A DNA stretch of 64,000 nucleotides, taken from Prunella strophiata (Eukaryota; Chordata; Aves; Passeriformes; Prunellidae). The notes beneath the pieces are model-generated. The model did not search any database. It saw nothing but the letters and a program-made list of their open reading frames with translations, and was not told where the DNA came from. Of this stretch, positions 25,401 to 35,700 are shown one piece after another; position 1 is the first letter of the stretch, and every line of letters starts with the position of its first letter. A program made the translations under genes and the position numbers. The stretch is from positions 3,841,400-3,905,399 of the forward strand of contig JAZBQD010000026.1 in NCBI GenBank assembly GCA_036583965.1, given 5' to 3'.

Positions 25401-28400
25401 AGGTGAAAAAAAGAGCAAGCTCACCTGTGCCAGGGGGTTTTAAGGTCAGGGGAAGGGGGGCAGAGGAAGGGGACCACAGCCTTGGGATACAAAGGGGAAG
25501 GGGCGAGGGGAGGGGTGAACCCGGGATTAACCCCTGCCCACCAGGACCTGGGGTAGGAGGGAAAGGGGAACCATGTGATACAACAGGATACAGATTATAT
25601 AACAGTGCAAATGACTCAAATACCCAGTGCAAAAACAATTATCAACTAAAAAACTACTTAGTGCAATATAACAGGCATCTCCCTGGCCAGAGAGAGAGAA
25701 GCTAGGTTAAGTTTTCCCAGAATCGGTCTGGGAAACTTTTAGGGAGCTGGAGAGAAAGAATTCTAAACAATCTGCATCTGGTGTTTTGTAATAGATGGTA
25801 ATAGATGGTGATAGATGAGTAATGCAATGATTGACTCTCACAATTAATAGACAAATATCATGTATATAGGTAAAGAGAAGTTTTAGTAGATTTATAGTTT
25901 TGTTGTACCCTCCTTGCATGGTTATTGAAGGGACAGCTGGAGTTGGGACATCTGGGAGGGCCAGCTTGTCACTCTGGCAACATCTGACCTCCAGTCAGGA
26001 TTTGAGGAAGAGACCTCCACCCCTGGACAGCGAAGAAGGGGTTGATGGACAGAACTCTGGGAGAGGTTAAAGGGTTAAAAAGGGGAAACCTCCATTGTGA
26101 GGGAGTTGAGCACATGGCAGGGAAAATCTTTTGCTCCCAGCACCACAACCTTTTCTCTTTATTCCGTCTTCTGTTGTATTTTTGGTAAGGTTTAATGAAC
26201 CTTCCTAAACCATGAAAAGCTGAGGGGCTATTTCTCGCAGTAGTAAGCTGTTTTGCCCATAAGGTTGTTTATAAATGGGTGTCTTGTTAATTAGCCAATC
26301 ATGTGAAATGTATTGATTAAATGACCAATCAGGTCCACCTGTATCAGACCAGTGTCTAAAAGAAGGAGTTTCAGTAAAGCTGGGGCTCCTAGCCTATTAG
26401 CCTTCTGACCTAGAGTTTGTGTCACTTATTACCCAGTCCTGACCCTTATGGCGACATGGGTGCAATTAGCAACCATCCCCCAGGGCACCAAGAGGTCCCT
26501 TTACTGCAAAGGTAGGACAAATTCAACCACACAGCAAGCTCAGTTCTTGAGGGAAGTGGAGAAAACAGCTCCTTTCTCATGACTTGTCTGTGCTGCTTCC
26601 CTCTCCCTGTGTCCCCTCTGTCCCTGCTGCCTGTGACAGCTACAGCCATTTCCACAGCCACCTTCAGTGCCTGCACAACCATCCTCTGGCAGTTCTCTCC
26701 CCGCACCTACAGCATCCCTGAGCTCAAGTTTCCACCAAACTCTTAGTCTGTGATCCTGAGAACCTTATCTGCTGAAAATTGGACCCCCAGCTGCTGCTTG
26801 GCACCTGAGGGGAGGTTTATGCAGAGGACTAAACCCCAACCAGCATCACTGAGCCAGCTCCAGAAACCACACAGCACTGCAGCACAGCCCTCTCAGCTCA
26901 GCTGTGAGGAGCATCCCTGGGCAAACAAACCTCACTGCACAGGCCACTTCATGCTGCCAAAGCACAGAGGCACACCCAGCTGCTGAAAGGGCACTTCTGC
27001 TCCCCCATCCACCTCGATCAGAACACACTTTGATGGGGCTGTGGGTGGATTTTCTGTTCTCAAACTCAGTTTGAGAATTACTGTGGCAGATCCTACTGCC
27101 TCGGGCAGGAAACCAGGCTTTCTCCCTGCACTGAGCACAACCTAACAGTTTCCCATGGTACCTCTGCCCCACATCTGCACAGCTTCTTCCATTCACCATT
27201 TCACAGCTTCCCCGAGGCACAAAAGGCTGTTTATATGGAAAAGCAATTCCCGGAAATCATTTGTTGCACTTTGTTTTCAAAAAAGCTGCCACTTAGCAGC
27301 TGAAAATAACAGAAATCTGCACTCAGTACTTTGCCAAGAGCTCCCCAGGCAATCTGAAGTTCTCTCTGTCTCAGCTGACATTATTCATCACTCATGGTGG
27401 AATCTTTCACTCAGGCCCTCCACCTCCAAAGCTGCACATCACTACCTGACTTAGGCTTTCTCCCTTAATATTCTCCTCTCAGAACCTGTAGAAGACATAC
27501 CCTGATGTCACCCTTTTTTTTTTGTCAGAATAGTGTTTTCCGTACAAATAATTTTTTTCTGAACATCCTACAATACATTTCATACTAAATATAACAGCTG
27601 GTACTGACAACATTGATTTTCATTCTTAAATTAACACCACTGCTCTCTGCACCAAGCTTTAATCAGGCCACATCAGGGCTGGATTTGCATTTAAACACCA
27701 AAGCAAGTAATGACTTCAGCTGAAAAGAGACAAACCCCTGATTCCCACAGACAACTCTCTCCTGCACACAGCTATCACTCAGGAAGAGGAGACAAAGGGA
27801 AGCCAAGGATCAGCTCAAGTCCTGTTTTGCATTTTCTAGTTAGGCAAATTAAGAGCAGGACACTCCAGTGCACCTGATATAGGACAACCACAAAACCCTC
27901 TTGTCTCTGGAATGTGAAAAAAAAAAAAGGTGAAGGTGGGGCAAGGGGAAGAACCTGCTGGAAGAGCACCCAGGGAGGAGCCAAGGCAGTGCCACCACAC
28001 ACTTGGTCTGACAGCTCTGCACTATTTTCATGTGGCTGTCCCAGGGCCCCTGAAGGTCCTGCAAGCCCCTAAGGAGAACACTCCCTACAAACAGCCATCC
28101 CAAATCAGCAATGGGACCAGGGATGTATCAGGATACTCAAAGGAGCACGCTGAGCTGCTTTGAAATATTTTCTCCTTCTCTTCTGGCATTTAAATCCTTC
28201 ATACACAGGTATAAACAGGTGAAATGATTTGTTTGAGATCAAGGCAGAGGCAGGAATATCCTCATTTGGATCTGTGCTCCAAAGGACCCACTCCTGTCTC
28301 CAGCACACCTTTTAACACTGACCATTCCAGCAAAGAAAAGAGGCCAGAAGAAATGTAGGATAGTGCTGGGCTAAAGGCAAGGGATCCATGTGGAGTAACA

Positions 28401-28844
28401 GCAATTGTTTCTCACAGTGGTTTGTGAGAATTTTTAGGGAGTTGTAGGAATGTGATAACTGGTTAGTATAAACAATTTGCAGGTAGTGTTTGTCCACTTT
28501 GTTTTTCTGTTCTTTTCCAGGACAGTGTGTGAAAAAGATGTTTTTGTTAACTAGCCAATCAAACAGAATGTATCATATCAGTCTATATAAGCCAGAGAAT
28601 CCTTTATATTAAAGCCTTCTTTTCTCCTCTTACAATGCAGTCTCTCATCTGTCCTTGTGTCACTCTTGGCACAAGGGTGACAGACACAAGGAGTGGCCAT
28701 TCTTTACCAATGGCTTACAAAGGACTGGAATTGTCTACCAGAGTGCCACAGGGTCAGAGGAAGCCCGTCCCCACTCAGGTGAGAGCAGAGCACACCCACC
28801 TTCCTGGCTGAATCCCGGTTCTTCCAGAGCAGGATCTCCGAGGC
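22423..28844 (-). CDS. RBM41: RNA-binding motif protein 41, 3' five coding exons (5' part missing or lost in a repeat)
   Basis: Minus-strand exons in gene order: up to 28844 down to 28800 (ends SEILLWKNRDSARK, then GTGGGT), 25156-24952, 24051-23681, 23070-22923, 22580-22423. Phases agree at all four junctions and give about 308 C-terminal residues; human RBM41 is 413. Recognisable blocks: ERRRILALPQRFAGSKQLSR and EIERALFQGADRHAFL in the second exon, FVPEEEI, NRLSEEELRNIPKFSSY and HPGEPSK in the third, then a C-terminal RRM with RNP2 LYLKNL and RNP1 RGQAFITF in the fourth and NGYKLQGKPLVIAFGK in the last. RBM41 is a U11/U12-65K-like RRM protein linked to minor-spliceosome snRNAs. The first recognised exon runs upstream straight into the GGCTC array, so its true 5' end is unclear, and exons for the N-terminal roughly 100 residues were not found up to 32.6 kb. 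Whether the gene is functional is open. Confidence 0.9.
23266..23362. repeat. AT-rich imperfect tandem repeat in an RBM41 intron
   Basis: Two to three imperfect units built from 'cagttcagtttattcagttcatt' and 'tttatttataaaacag' words. Simple intronic repeat without apparent function. Confidence 0.7.
25270..25710 (-). mobile_element. Probable ERV LTR, minus orientation, in an RBM41 intron
   Basis: On the minus strand a CTTAAAACCCC box is followed by AATAAAGTAGGACTTCG and a T/C-rich segment ending near 'tgtgagattgacc', the order U3 - TATA-like - poly(A) signal - U5 expected for an LTR. Upstream lies a C/T-rich block typical of avian U3 regions. No coding is attached. The family is not identified and the boundaries are approximate. 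Confidence 0.4.
25715..26460 (+). mobile_element. LTR-derived sequence (one or two nested copies), plus orientation
   Basis: The stretch 26250-26340 (GTTTATAAAT ... AGCCAATCATGTGA ... GACCAATCAGGT) matches the LTR at 56100-56400 in word order, with two CCAAT boxes, and ends with a 'cttattacccagtcctgac' block resembling the U5 there. The opening block near 25735 ('ttttagggagctg ... gaattctaaacaatctgca') resembles the starts of the copies at 28430 and 56150. Between them, 25930-26200 may be a second, nested LTR. Dead element without coding capacity. Confidence 0.55.
26461..28425. other. RBM41 intron interior, nothing further recognised
   Basis: No exon, RNA gene or clearly named repeat was recognised between the two LTR-bearing parts of this intron. 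Short A and T runs occur near 27515 and 27920. Confidence 0.5.
28428..28685 (+). mobile_element. LTR of the same family, about 120 bases from an RBM41 exon
   Basis: It opens with 'gagaatttttagggagttg', then 'tataaacaatttgcagg', a CCAATCA box near 28555, TATATAAGCC near 28585, ATTAAAG near 28607, and a U5-like end 'tgtcactcttggcacaaggg'. Word order agrees with the copies near 25.7-26.4 kb and 56.1-56.4 kb. It lies immediately downstream (in gene sense) of the RBM41 exon at 28800. Confidence 0.6.
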
Positions 28845-30858
28845 CGAGCCGAGCCGAGCCGAGCCGAGCCGAGCCGAGCCGAGCCGAGCCGAGCCGAGCC
28901 GAGCCGAGCCGAGCCGAGCCGAGCCGAGCCGAGCCGAGCCGGGCCGAGCCGAGCCGAGCCGAGCCGAGCCGAGCCGAGCCGAGCCGAGCCGAGCCGAGCC
29001 GAGCCGAGCCGAGCCGAGCCGAGCCGGGCCGAGCCGAGCCGAGCCGAGCCGAGCCGAGCCGAGCCGAGCCGAGCCGAGCCGAGCCGAGCCGGGCCGAGCC
29101 GAGCCGAGCCGAGCCGAGCCGAGCCGAGCCGAGCCGAGCCGAGCCGGGCCGAGCCGAGCCGAGCCGAGCCGAGCCGAGCCGGGCCGAGCCGAGCCGAGCC
29201 GAGCCGAGCCGGGCCGAGCCGAGCCGAGCCGAGCCGAGCCGAGCCGAGCCGAGCCGAGCCGAGCCGAGCCGAGCCGAGCCGAGCCGAGCCGAGCCGAGCC
29301 GAGCCGAGCCGAGCCGAGCCGAGCCGAGCCGAGCCGAGCCGAGCCGAGCCGAGCCGAGCCGAGCCGAGCCGGGCCGAGCCGAGCCGAGCCGAGCCGAGCC
29401 GAGCCGAGCCGAGCCGAGCCGGGCCGAGCCGAGCCGAGCCGAGCCGGGCCGAGCCGAGCCGAGCCGAGCCGAGCCGGGCCGAGCCGAGCCGAGCCGAGCC
29501 GAGCCGAGCCGAGCCGGGCCGAGCCGAGCCGAGCCGAGCCGAGCCGGGCCGAGCCGAGCCGAGCCGAGCCGAGCCGAGCCGAGCCGAGCCGAGCCGAGCC
29601 GAGCCGAGCCGAGCCGAGCCGAGCCGAGCCGAGCCGAGCCGAGCCGAGCCGAGCCGAGCCGAGCCGAGCCGGGCCGAGCCGAGCCGAGCCGAGCCGAGCC
29701 GAGCCGAGCCGAGCCGAGCCGAGCCGAGCCGAGCCGAGCCGAGCCGAGCCGGGCCGAGCCGAGCCGAGCCGAGCCGAGCCGAGCCGAGCCGAGCCGAGCC
29801 GAGCCGAGCCGAGCCGAGCCGAGCCGAGCCGAGCCGAGCCGAGCCGAGCCGGGCCGAGCCGAGCCGAGCCGGGCCGAGCCGAGCCGAGCCGAGCCGAGCC
29901 GAGCCGAGCCGAGCCGAGCCGAGCCGAGCCGAGCCGAGCCGGGCCGAGCCGAGCCGAGCCGAGCCGAGCCGAGCCGAGCCGAGCCGAGCCGAGCCGAGCC
30001 GAGCCGAGCCGAGCCGAGCCGGGCCGAGCCGAGCCGAGCCGAGCCGGGCCGAGCCGAGCCGAGCCGAGCCGAGCCGGGCCGAGCCGAGCCGAGCCGAGCC
30101 GGGCCGAGCCGAGCCGAGCCGAGCCGAGCCGAGCCGAGCCGAGCCGAGCCGAGCCGAGCCGAGCCGAGCCGGGCCGAGCCGAGCCGAGCCGAGCCGAGCC
30201 GAGCCGAGCCGAGCCGAGCCGAGCCGAGCCGAGCCGAGCCGGGCCGAGCCGAGCCGAGCCGGGCCGAGCCGGGCCGAGCCGAGCCGAGCCGAGCCGGGCC
30301 GAGCCGGGCCGAGCCGGGCCGAGCCGGGCCGAGCCGAGCCGAGCCGAGCCGAGCCGAGCCGAGCCGAGCCGAGCCGAGCCGAGCCGGGCCGAGCCGGGCC
30401 GAGCCGAGCCGAGCCGAGCCGAGCCGAGCCGAGCCGAGCCGAGCCGAGCCGAGCCGAGCCGAGCGAGCCGAGCCGAGCCGAGCCGGGCCGAGCCGGGCCG
30501 AGCCGGGCCGAGCCGAGCCGAGCCGAGCCGAGCCGAGCCGGGCCGAGCCGGGCCGAGCCGGGCCGAGCCGAGCCGAGCCGAGGCCGAGCCGAGCCGAGCG
30601 AGCCGAGCCGAGCCGAGCCGGGCCGAGCCGAGCCGAGCGAGCCGAGCCGAGCCGAGGCCGAGCCGAGCCGAGGCCGAGCCGAGCCGAGCCGAGCGAGCCG
30701 AGCCGAGCCGAGGCCGAGCCGAGCCGAGCCGAGCCGAGCCGAGCCGGGCCGAGCCGGGCCGAGCCGGGCCGAGCCGAGCCGAGCCGAGCCGAGCCGAGCC
30801 GGGCCGAGCCGGGCCGAGCCGAGCCGAGCCGAGCCGGGCCGAGCCGAGCCGAGCCCGA
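28843..30858. repeat. About 2-kb (GAGCC)n / (GGCTC)n pentanucleotide array with GGGCC variants
   Basis: Roughly 400 units of GAGCC on the plus strand with scattered GGGCC variants. From about 30460 to 30860 there are also shortened (GAGC) and lengthened (GAGGCC) units. On the RBM41 sense strand it reads GGCTC. A 5-base unit without stops keeps all frames open, giving Ala-Arg-Leu-Gly-Ser repeats on the minus strand and Ala-Glu-Pro-Ser-Arg on the plus strand. It abuts a recognised RBM41 coding exon at about 28844, in frame with it. Confidence 0.95.
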
Positions 30859-31150
30859 GCCGCCGAGCCGCCGGCCTGCTGCCCTGAGCGCTGCCTTGCC
30901 GGGGGCTGAGCCGGGTGCCGGGTGCCCCCAAAGGCAGCCGCTGCCCTCTGCAGCTGAACAGAGAGCGCTGAATGCACGGCTCAGGGGTTGAGATGAGCAC
31001 CGGAAGAGATCGCTCAGCAAATGTCGTCACGGGCACAACGGGCTCAGCGTAGAGATACGGACTGAGTTTATTGCTAGCTAAAGCAGAGCAGGATAACGGG
31101 AAGTGAAATCAGCCCTTGGAAACACCCTCCCCACACCCGTCCCTCCTACC
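30859..31150 (-). other. GC-rich flank of the pentanucleotide array, possible remnant of the RBM41 exon start
   Basis: The minus-strand frame that reads SEILLWK after the array stays open back to about 30977, and a CTCTCTGTTCAG acceptor-like site lies near 30950. The intervening residues (AFGGT, then GQQAGGS) resemble human RBM41 (FAPGT, GKEAAGT) only weakly. If it is an exon, the array lies inside the coding sequence. Low confidence; it may be plain intron. Confidence 0.25.
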
Positions 31151-31163
31151 CCAGCAGCGCAGG

Positions 31164-31842
31164 GAGATGGGAACAGGGGTTATGGCCAGTTCGTAGGGAG
31201 ACGGGAACAGGGGTTATGGCCAGTTCGTAGGGAGACGGGAACAGGGATTATGGTCAATTCATAGGGAGGCAGAAATGGGGGTTATGGTCAGTTCATAGGG
31301 AGGCAGGAATGGGGGTTATGGTCAGTTCACAGGGAGGCAGGAATGGATGTTATGGTCAGTTCACAGGGAGGCAGGAATGGGGGTTATGGTCAGTTCACAG
31401 GGAGGCAGGAATGGGGGTTAGGGTCAGTTCACAGGGAGGCAGGAATGGGGGTTATGGTCAGTTCATAGGGAGGCAGGAATGGATGTTATGGTCAGTTTGT
31501 AGGGAGACAGGAATGGGGGTTATGGTCAGTTCACAGGGAGGCAGGAATGGGGGTTATGGTCAGTTCATAGGGAGGCAGGAATGGGGGCTATGGTCAGTTC
31601 ACAGGGAGACAGGAATGGGAGTTATGGTCAGTTTGTAGGGAGGCAGGAATGGGGGTTATGGTCAGTTCATAGGGAGGCAGGAATGGGGGCTATGGTCAGT
31701 TTGTAGGGAGACAGGAATGGGAGTTATGGGTCAGTTCATAGGGAGACAGGAATGGGGGTTATGGTCAGTTCATAGGGAGACAGGAATGGGGGTTATGGTC
31801 AGTTCACAGGGAGGCAGGAATGGGGGTTATGGTCAGTTCATC
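31164..31842. repeat. 34-bp minisatellite, about 20 copies
   Basis: Unit 'aatgggggttatggtcagtt' plus 'cacagggaggcagg' with variants (cataggg, ttgtaggg, gagacagg, atggatgtt). Because 34 is not divisible by three, the plus-strand frame cycles through three peptides and looks open (Tyr-Gly-Gln-Phe), which is not evidence of a gene. Confidence 0.93.
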
Positions 31843-32605
31843 ACCCCTGGTTCTCCCGGTGCTCAATGACAGTTGTTCCCCTGCTGCACCTTGGGGTCCC
31901 CTCCCACAGGAGACAGCTCTCTGTGAACCTCTGATGTGGGTCCATCCCACGGACAACAGCCCCCCTCACACTGCTGCAGTGTGGGTCATTGCTCCAGCCT
32001 GGGAGCAGGGCACTCAGCCACAGGCTCACAGCCTGCTCTCAGGCATGCCCTGCTCTGCCCTGGGGCTCCTCCATGGGCTGCAGGTGGATCCCTGCATCCC
32101 CGTGGCTGCAGGGGCACAGCTGCTTCGCCACAGGCTGCAGAGCAATCTCAGCCCTGGTGCCTGAAAAACCTCTTCCCCTCCCTCCTTCTCCACTAATCTT
32201 GGCGTCTGCAGAGCTGTTCCCCTCACAGGCTTTCATCCGGCTCTTCCCTGGCCAAAATTACAACTGAGCCACAAATTTGTTTTTCTTTCTTCTTAAATCT
32301 GTTTCACAGAGGCATTACCACCATATCTAACTGGTCCAGCCCTGGCCAGCAACTTGTGCACCCATCTTTTGGATCCACCAGGGACTGGCTCTGCTGGACA
32401 TGGTGGAAGCTTCTGGCAGCTTCTCACAGAAGCCACCCCTGCAGACTCCTCCCAAAACCAGGCCATGCAAAACCAGGCAGAGCCCTCCAAGGCAGCATTT
32501 CTGTTATCTCACCAGTCTGCAGGCACAGCTAAAGCACACAGTTCCTGCCCAAACTTCATCCAGTTTCTGACGGGAGCAGGTGAAATCCAGTCCAACAACA
32601 CAAAG
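31843..32605. other. Spacer between RBM41 and NUP62 copy B, nothing recognised
   Basis: Unique-looking sequence. The first exons of RBM41 would be expected here by synteny (its 5' end faces the NUP62 3' end), but no frame matched the known N-terminal part on the minus strand. Confidence 0.5.
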
Positions 32606-32629
32606 ACAGGCTTTGAACAAACAACATAT

Positions 32630-32635
32630 TTTACT
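32630..32635 (-). promoter_or_regulatory. Variant poly(A) signal of NUP62 copy B (AGTAAA)
   Basis: At the position of copy A's AATAAA the minus strand reads AGTAAA, a weaker natural variant. The 3' UTR around it is visibly more diverged from copy A than most coding exons are. Confidence 0.5.
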
Positions 32636-32738
32636 GTAAAAAAGGAAACAAAGCCAGGTCATAATTTCAGTCCTCAGCTCCCAAACACCTCTGTTTTCTG
32701 AGGAGGTTTTATGTCCATCCTTTGAACTTGGGAATGTT

Positions 32739-35700
32739 TCAATCAAAGGTGATCCGAAAGCTGCGCTCCTGCTCCTTGCGGCGACTCTCACACACCTTGG
32801 TCACCTCCTCCACCTTCCTCTGCAGCACAGCTGTGGCAGAAACAAGGGATTAATGTCACAGTCACCCCAGAACACAACCCTGCATGGTTTTGCCTGCAGA
32901 AAGAAAAATATTTTCTTGCTGACAGTCACTCAGATTTGACAGTGGACAAAGCAGGAGGAAAACACAACCCAAAGAACTGCCAATAAGAAAACTTCATTAT
33001 TGAAAGGCAGAGGAAAAAATGGGTCTCCTTTCTAGGGAAACTTAAAGGAAACAGATAGCTACTTTCACACACATTCTGTAAAGAATTCAGGTGGCACAGG
33101 AGTTGTACCAGATTTCCTAAAAAAGGTATGTTTGGAATGTGGAGCTTAGCATAAGTGTTCTAAAAGAAAACACCTAATTAGACCCTGATCTAAGCCAATA
33201 ATTCCATGTGAACATGGAGAACAGCAGGCCTGCTTTCACACAAGTTGTTACGCAGGTGTGAGCATTTCACAGAACTGTAGCCAGGCAGTGCACTAGGGCT
33301 GCTGAGAGGAGAGCTGCTTTATTCTGCCGTGCCCCCGTGTGGCTGCTACCAGTTAAAATCCAAACGGCACAGAATTCCAGAATCCCTCACCAGGAGGCAC
33401 TCCCACAGAGAAAAATGCCTTTTTTCTGTCTTGCTTTAGTATGACTCCACTGTCAGTGTTCACTCCTGAGGGCATCTCTCTGTGCACTGGATCTCAAGCT
33501 GTTGAGGCTGTGAAATTCCCACATTATTCCTCCAGTTACCCCACCTGCAGATCAAGGCAGGCTGATCCATCTTACCTGGATGTGGCTTCCTGTTTTTCAG
33601 ACTGGGAGGGATGGTAACACTCAACACACACACTTCCCCTCACCAATTTTCCTGCACCACAGGCAAACCCCACACTCTTTTAGAAGTTGGACTATTTAAC
33701 ATTAGTTTGACAGAACGAATAAGATTTCCAAGTTCCCTGCTCTGCACTGACGCATTTCAAGGAGGGCTTTTTAGGTAAAAAAAAAAAAAAAACAAACAGT
33801 TGTCAGGAGTAACTTCTCAGCAGAGGCCTCTAAACAGGCACAGCAGGAGAATTCAAGCCCTGAAGGGACACTGCCACTGAAGGTGAGGAGGAAGATTCCT
33901 CAGGTAACCTCAAGAGTTCAAGGATGAACACTCACACACATGCTCCTGCTTCCCATTCACATTGCCAAAAGGCTGCAGGACAAATCTCACCTGAATTCTG
34001 GTCAATCCACTGCAGGGAATCCATGTGTGCATTCAAGATTTTACAGATCTGCTGAAGCTGAGCAGAGAGAGAAGGTGCAAGTCAGTTGTGAGACTGCACA
34101 AACAGCAAGAGGAGTCAAAGGCAAGTTTCTCCTTGGCCAGCTTCCCTAAGGCAGCAGCCACTTTGCCAGGGAAGTGTGTGCAGCAATGCTGCTACTTTGC
34201 TACTCCATACCAGCAAGAAAACTGCACAGTTTAGATGATATGTCAGTGGCTTTAGCTTATTTTCATTTAGATCTAGAAACCAGCAGAATATTCATAACAT
34301 TAGGCTTGAAGTGTCAAAATTGAAAATAAATGTGGTAAAACTCAGTCTGCTGCAATATTGAGGAAAACTTTTACTGAAAAAAAGTTTCTCAGTAAAGCCA
34401 TAAGGAGCACCAAGATCAATTTAATAGATATCAGAAGGAGGTGGTTATTCAGATCTTGTTTTATGAGGATTAAAAAAACAGTATAAAGAAAAAGTATGAG
34501 TGGAATATCCACATGGGGATAAATGAAGAGTTAGAACTATTCCAATATACTTTGCCTCTTCAGCAATATAAAATAAAAGCTTGCACTTACTGGGTCACTT
34601 GTGTCTGCTGGGCCTCCTGATGTATTCAAGTGATCAATGATGTCCTTCAGATCCTGTGCCATGCGCTTCAGCTGAGCATCAATGTTTTCAGCCAGTTTGT
34701 AGCTGCAGAGCACAAACAGGAACCAAGCTCAGAAGGGTTAAGGCCAAGCCTGAAGACCTGCCTGCAGTCACAGCAGCTCTGGGCAATCAGAATGAGCTTC
34801 CACATCTGCAGCCAAAGGGAGCAGAGACCTGGGAAGAGCAGCCAGAGAGGCTCCAAAGCCACATGAAGGGACACCCAACCCCTGTCTCCCTTGATCTACA
34901 GACAAGCAAGAGAATGGAGGACTATAAGTTAAATCTAAGATTGTCATGCATGAAAGAGGATTAATATCAGACAGCAGGCACTGATTGTTCAATGCTGTCA
35001 CCCATGCCAAGTGCATCTCCTGAGTGCTGTGAGCACAGCACAGAGCTCATCCCCTCCCCAGCAGGGCTGTGCCTCACGTCCTCTCCCGCTCCTCATCCGC
35101 GTGCTGCAGGTAGATGGTCCCGCTCTGCTCCTTCACAGACTCCTCCAGAGGGGTCAGCAAGTCCTCCAGCTCCTTCTGCTGGGACAGAATGAAGTCCAGT
35201 TCCTGATCCAGTCTGCAAAGAGAAAATGCCACCTGCTTGCCCTTCATGCTGCAGACATTGCAGAGCTGTCCCACAACCAGGCAGGACAATGCAGAGAAGA
35301 AATAAAATCATTTCAAGTGCTCGTGGTCTCCTACCTCTTCTGGTCAACCTTCACCTTCTCTACTTCTCTGTGTAAGGAAGTAATCTGGAAACAGAAGACA
35401 TTTCATTACACCTTGAAAGCCAGGAAGGCAGCTCTCCAAAGAAGAGAGGTGGGAGGGAGAAAGCAGCACCATGCAAGTTCTGCAGGAAACAAGAGATGGC
35501 CACACAAAGATTTACAGAGCCAGGAGGGAATAAGGCAGGGTCAGCTTGGAATGTTCCCCCCTAAGAGAAGTGGGTGTCACAGAGCAAAGGCACAGAAGAG
35601 ATTTCCAAGGCCTAAAGGCCAGAAGAGACACACACAGAGACTGTGACAAGCACCCAGGTGGAGCTCCCATCTAATTCCCTTACAAGTACAAAGTCCCACT

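Noticed and set aside
28655..31036. Open frames of 750-780 codons over the GAGCC array on both strands
   Set aside because: The five-base unit has no stop in any frame. Only the minus-strand frame that reaches SEILLWKNRDSARK has homology, and that is handled under RBM41.
31164..31842. CRISPR-like array
   Set aside because: Units are head to tail without unique spacers, in a vertebrate nuclear context; it is a minisatellite. The same holds for the 33-bp repeat at 4864-4993.
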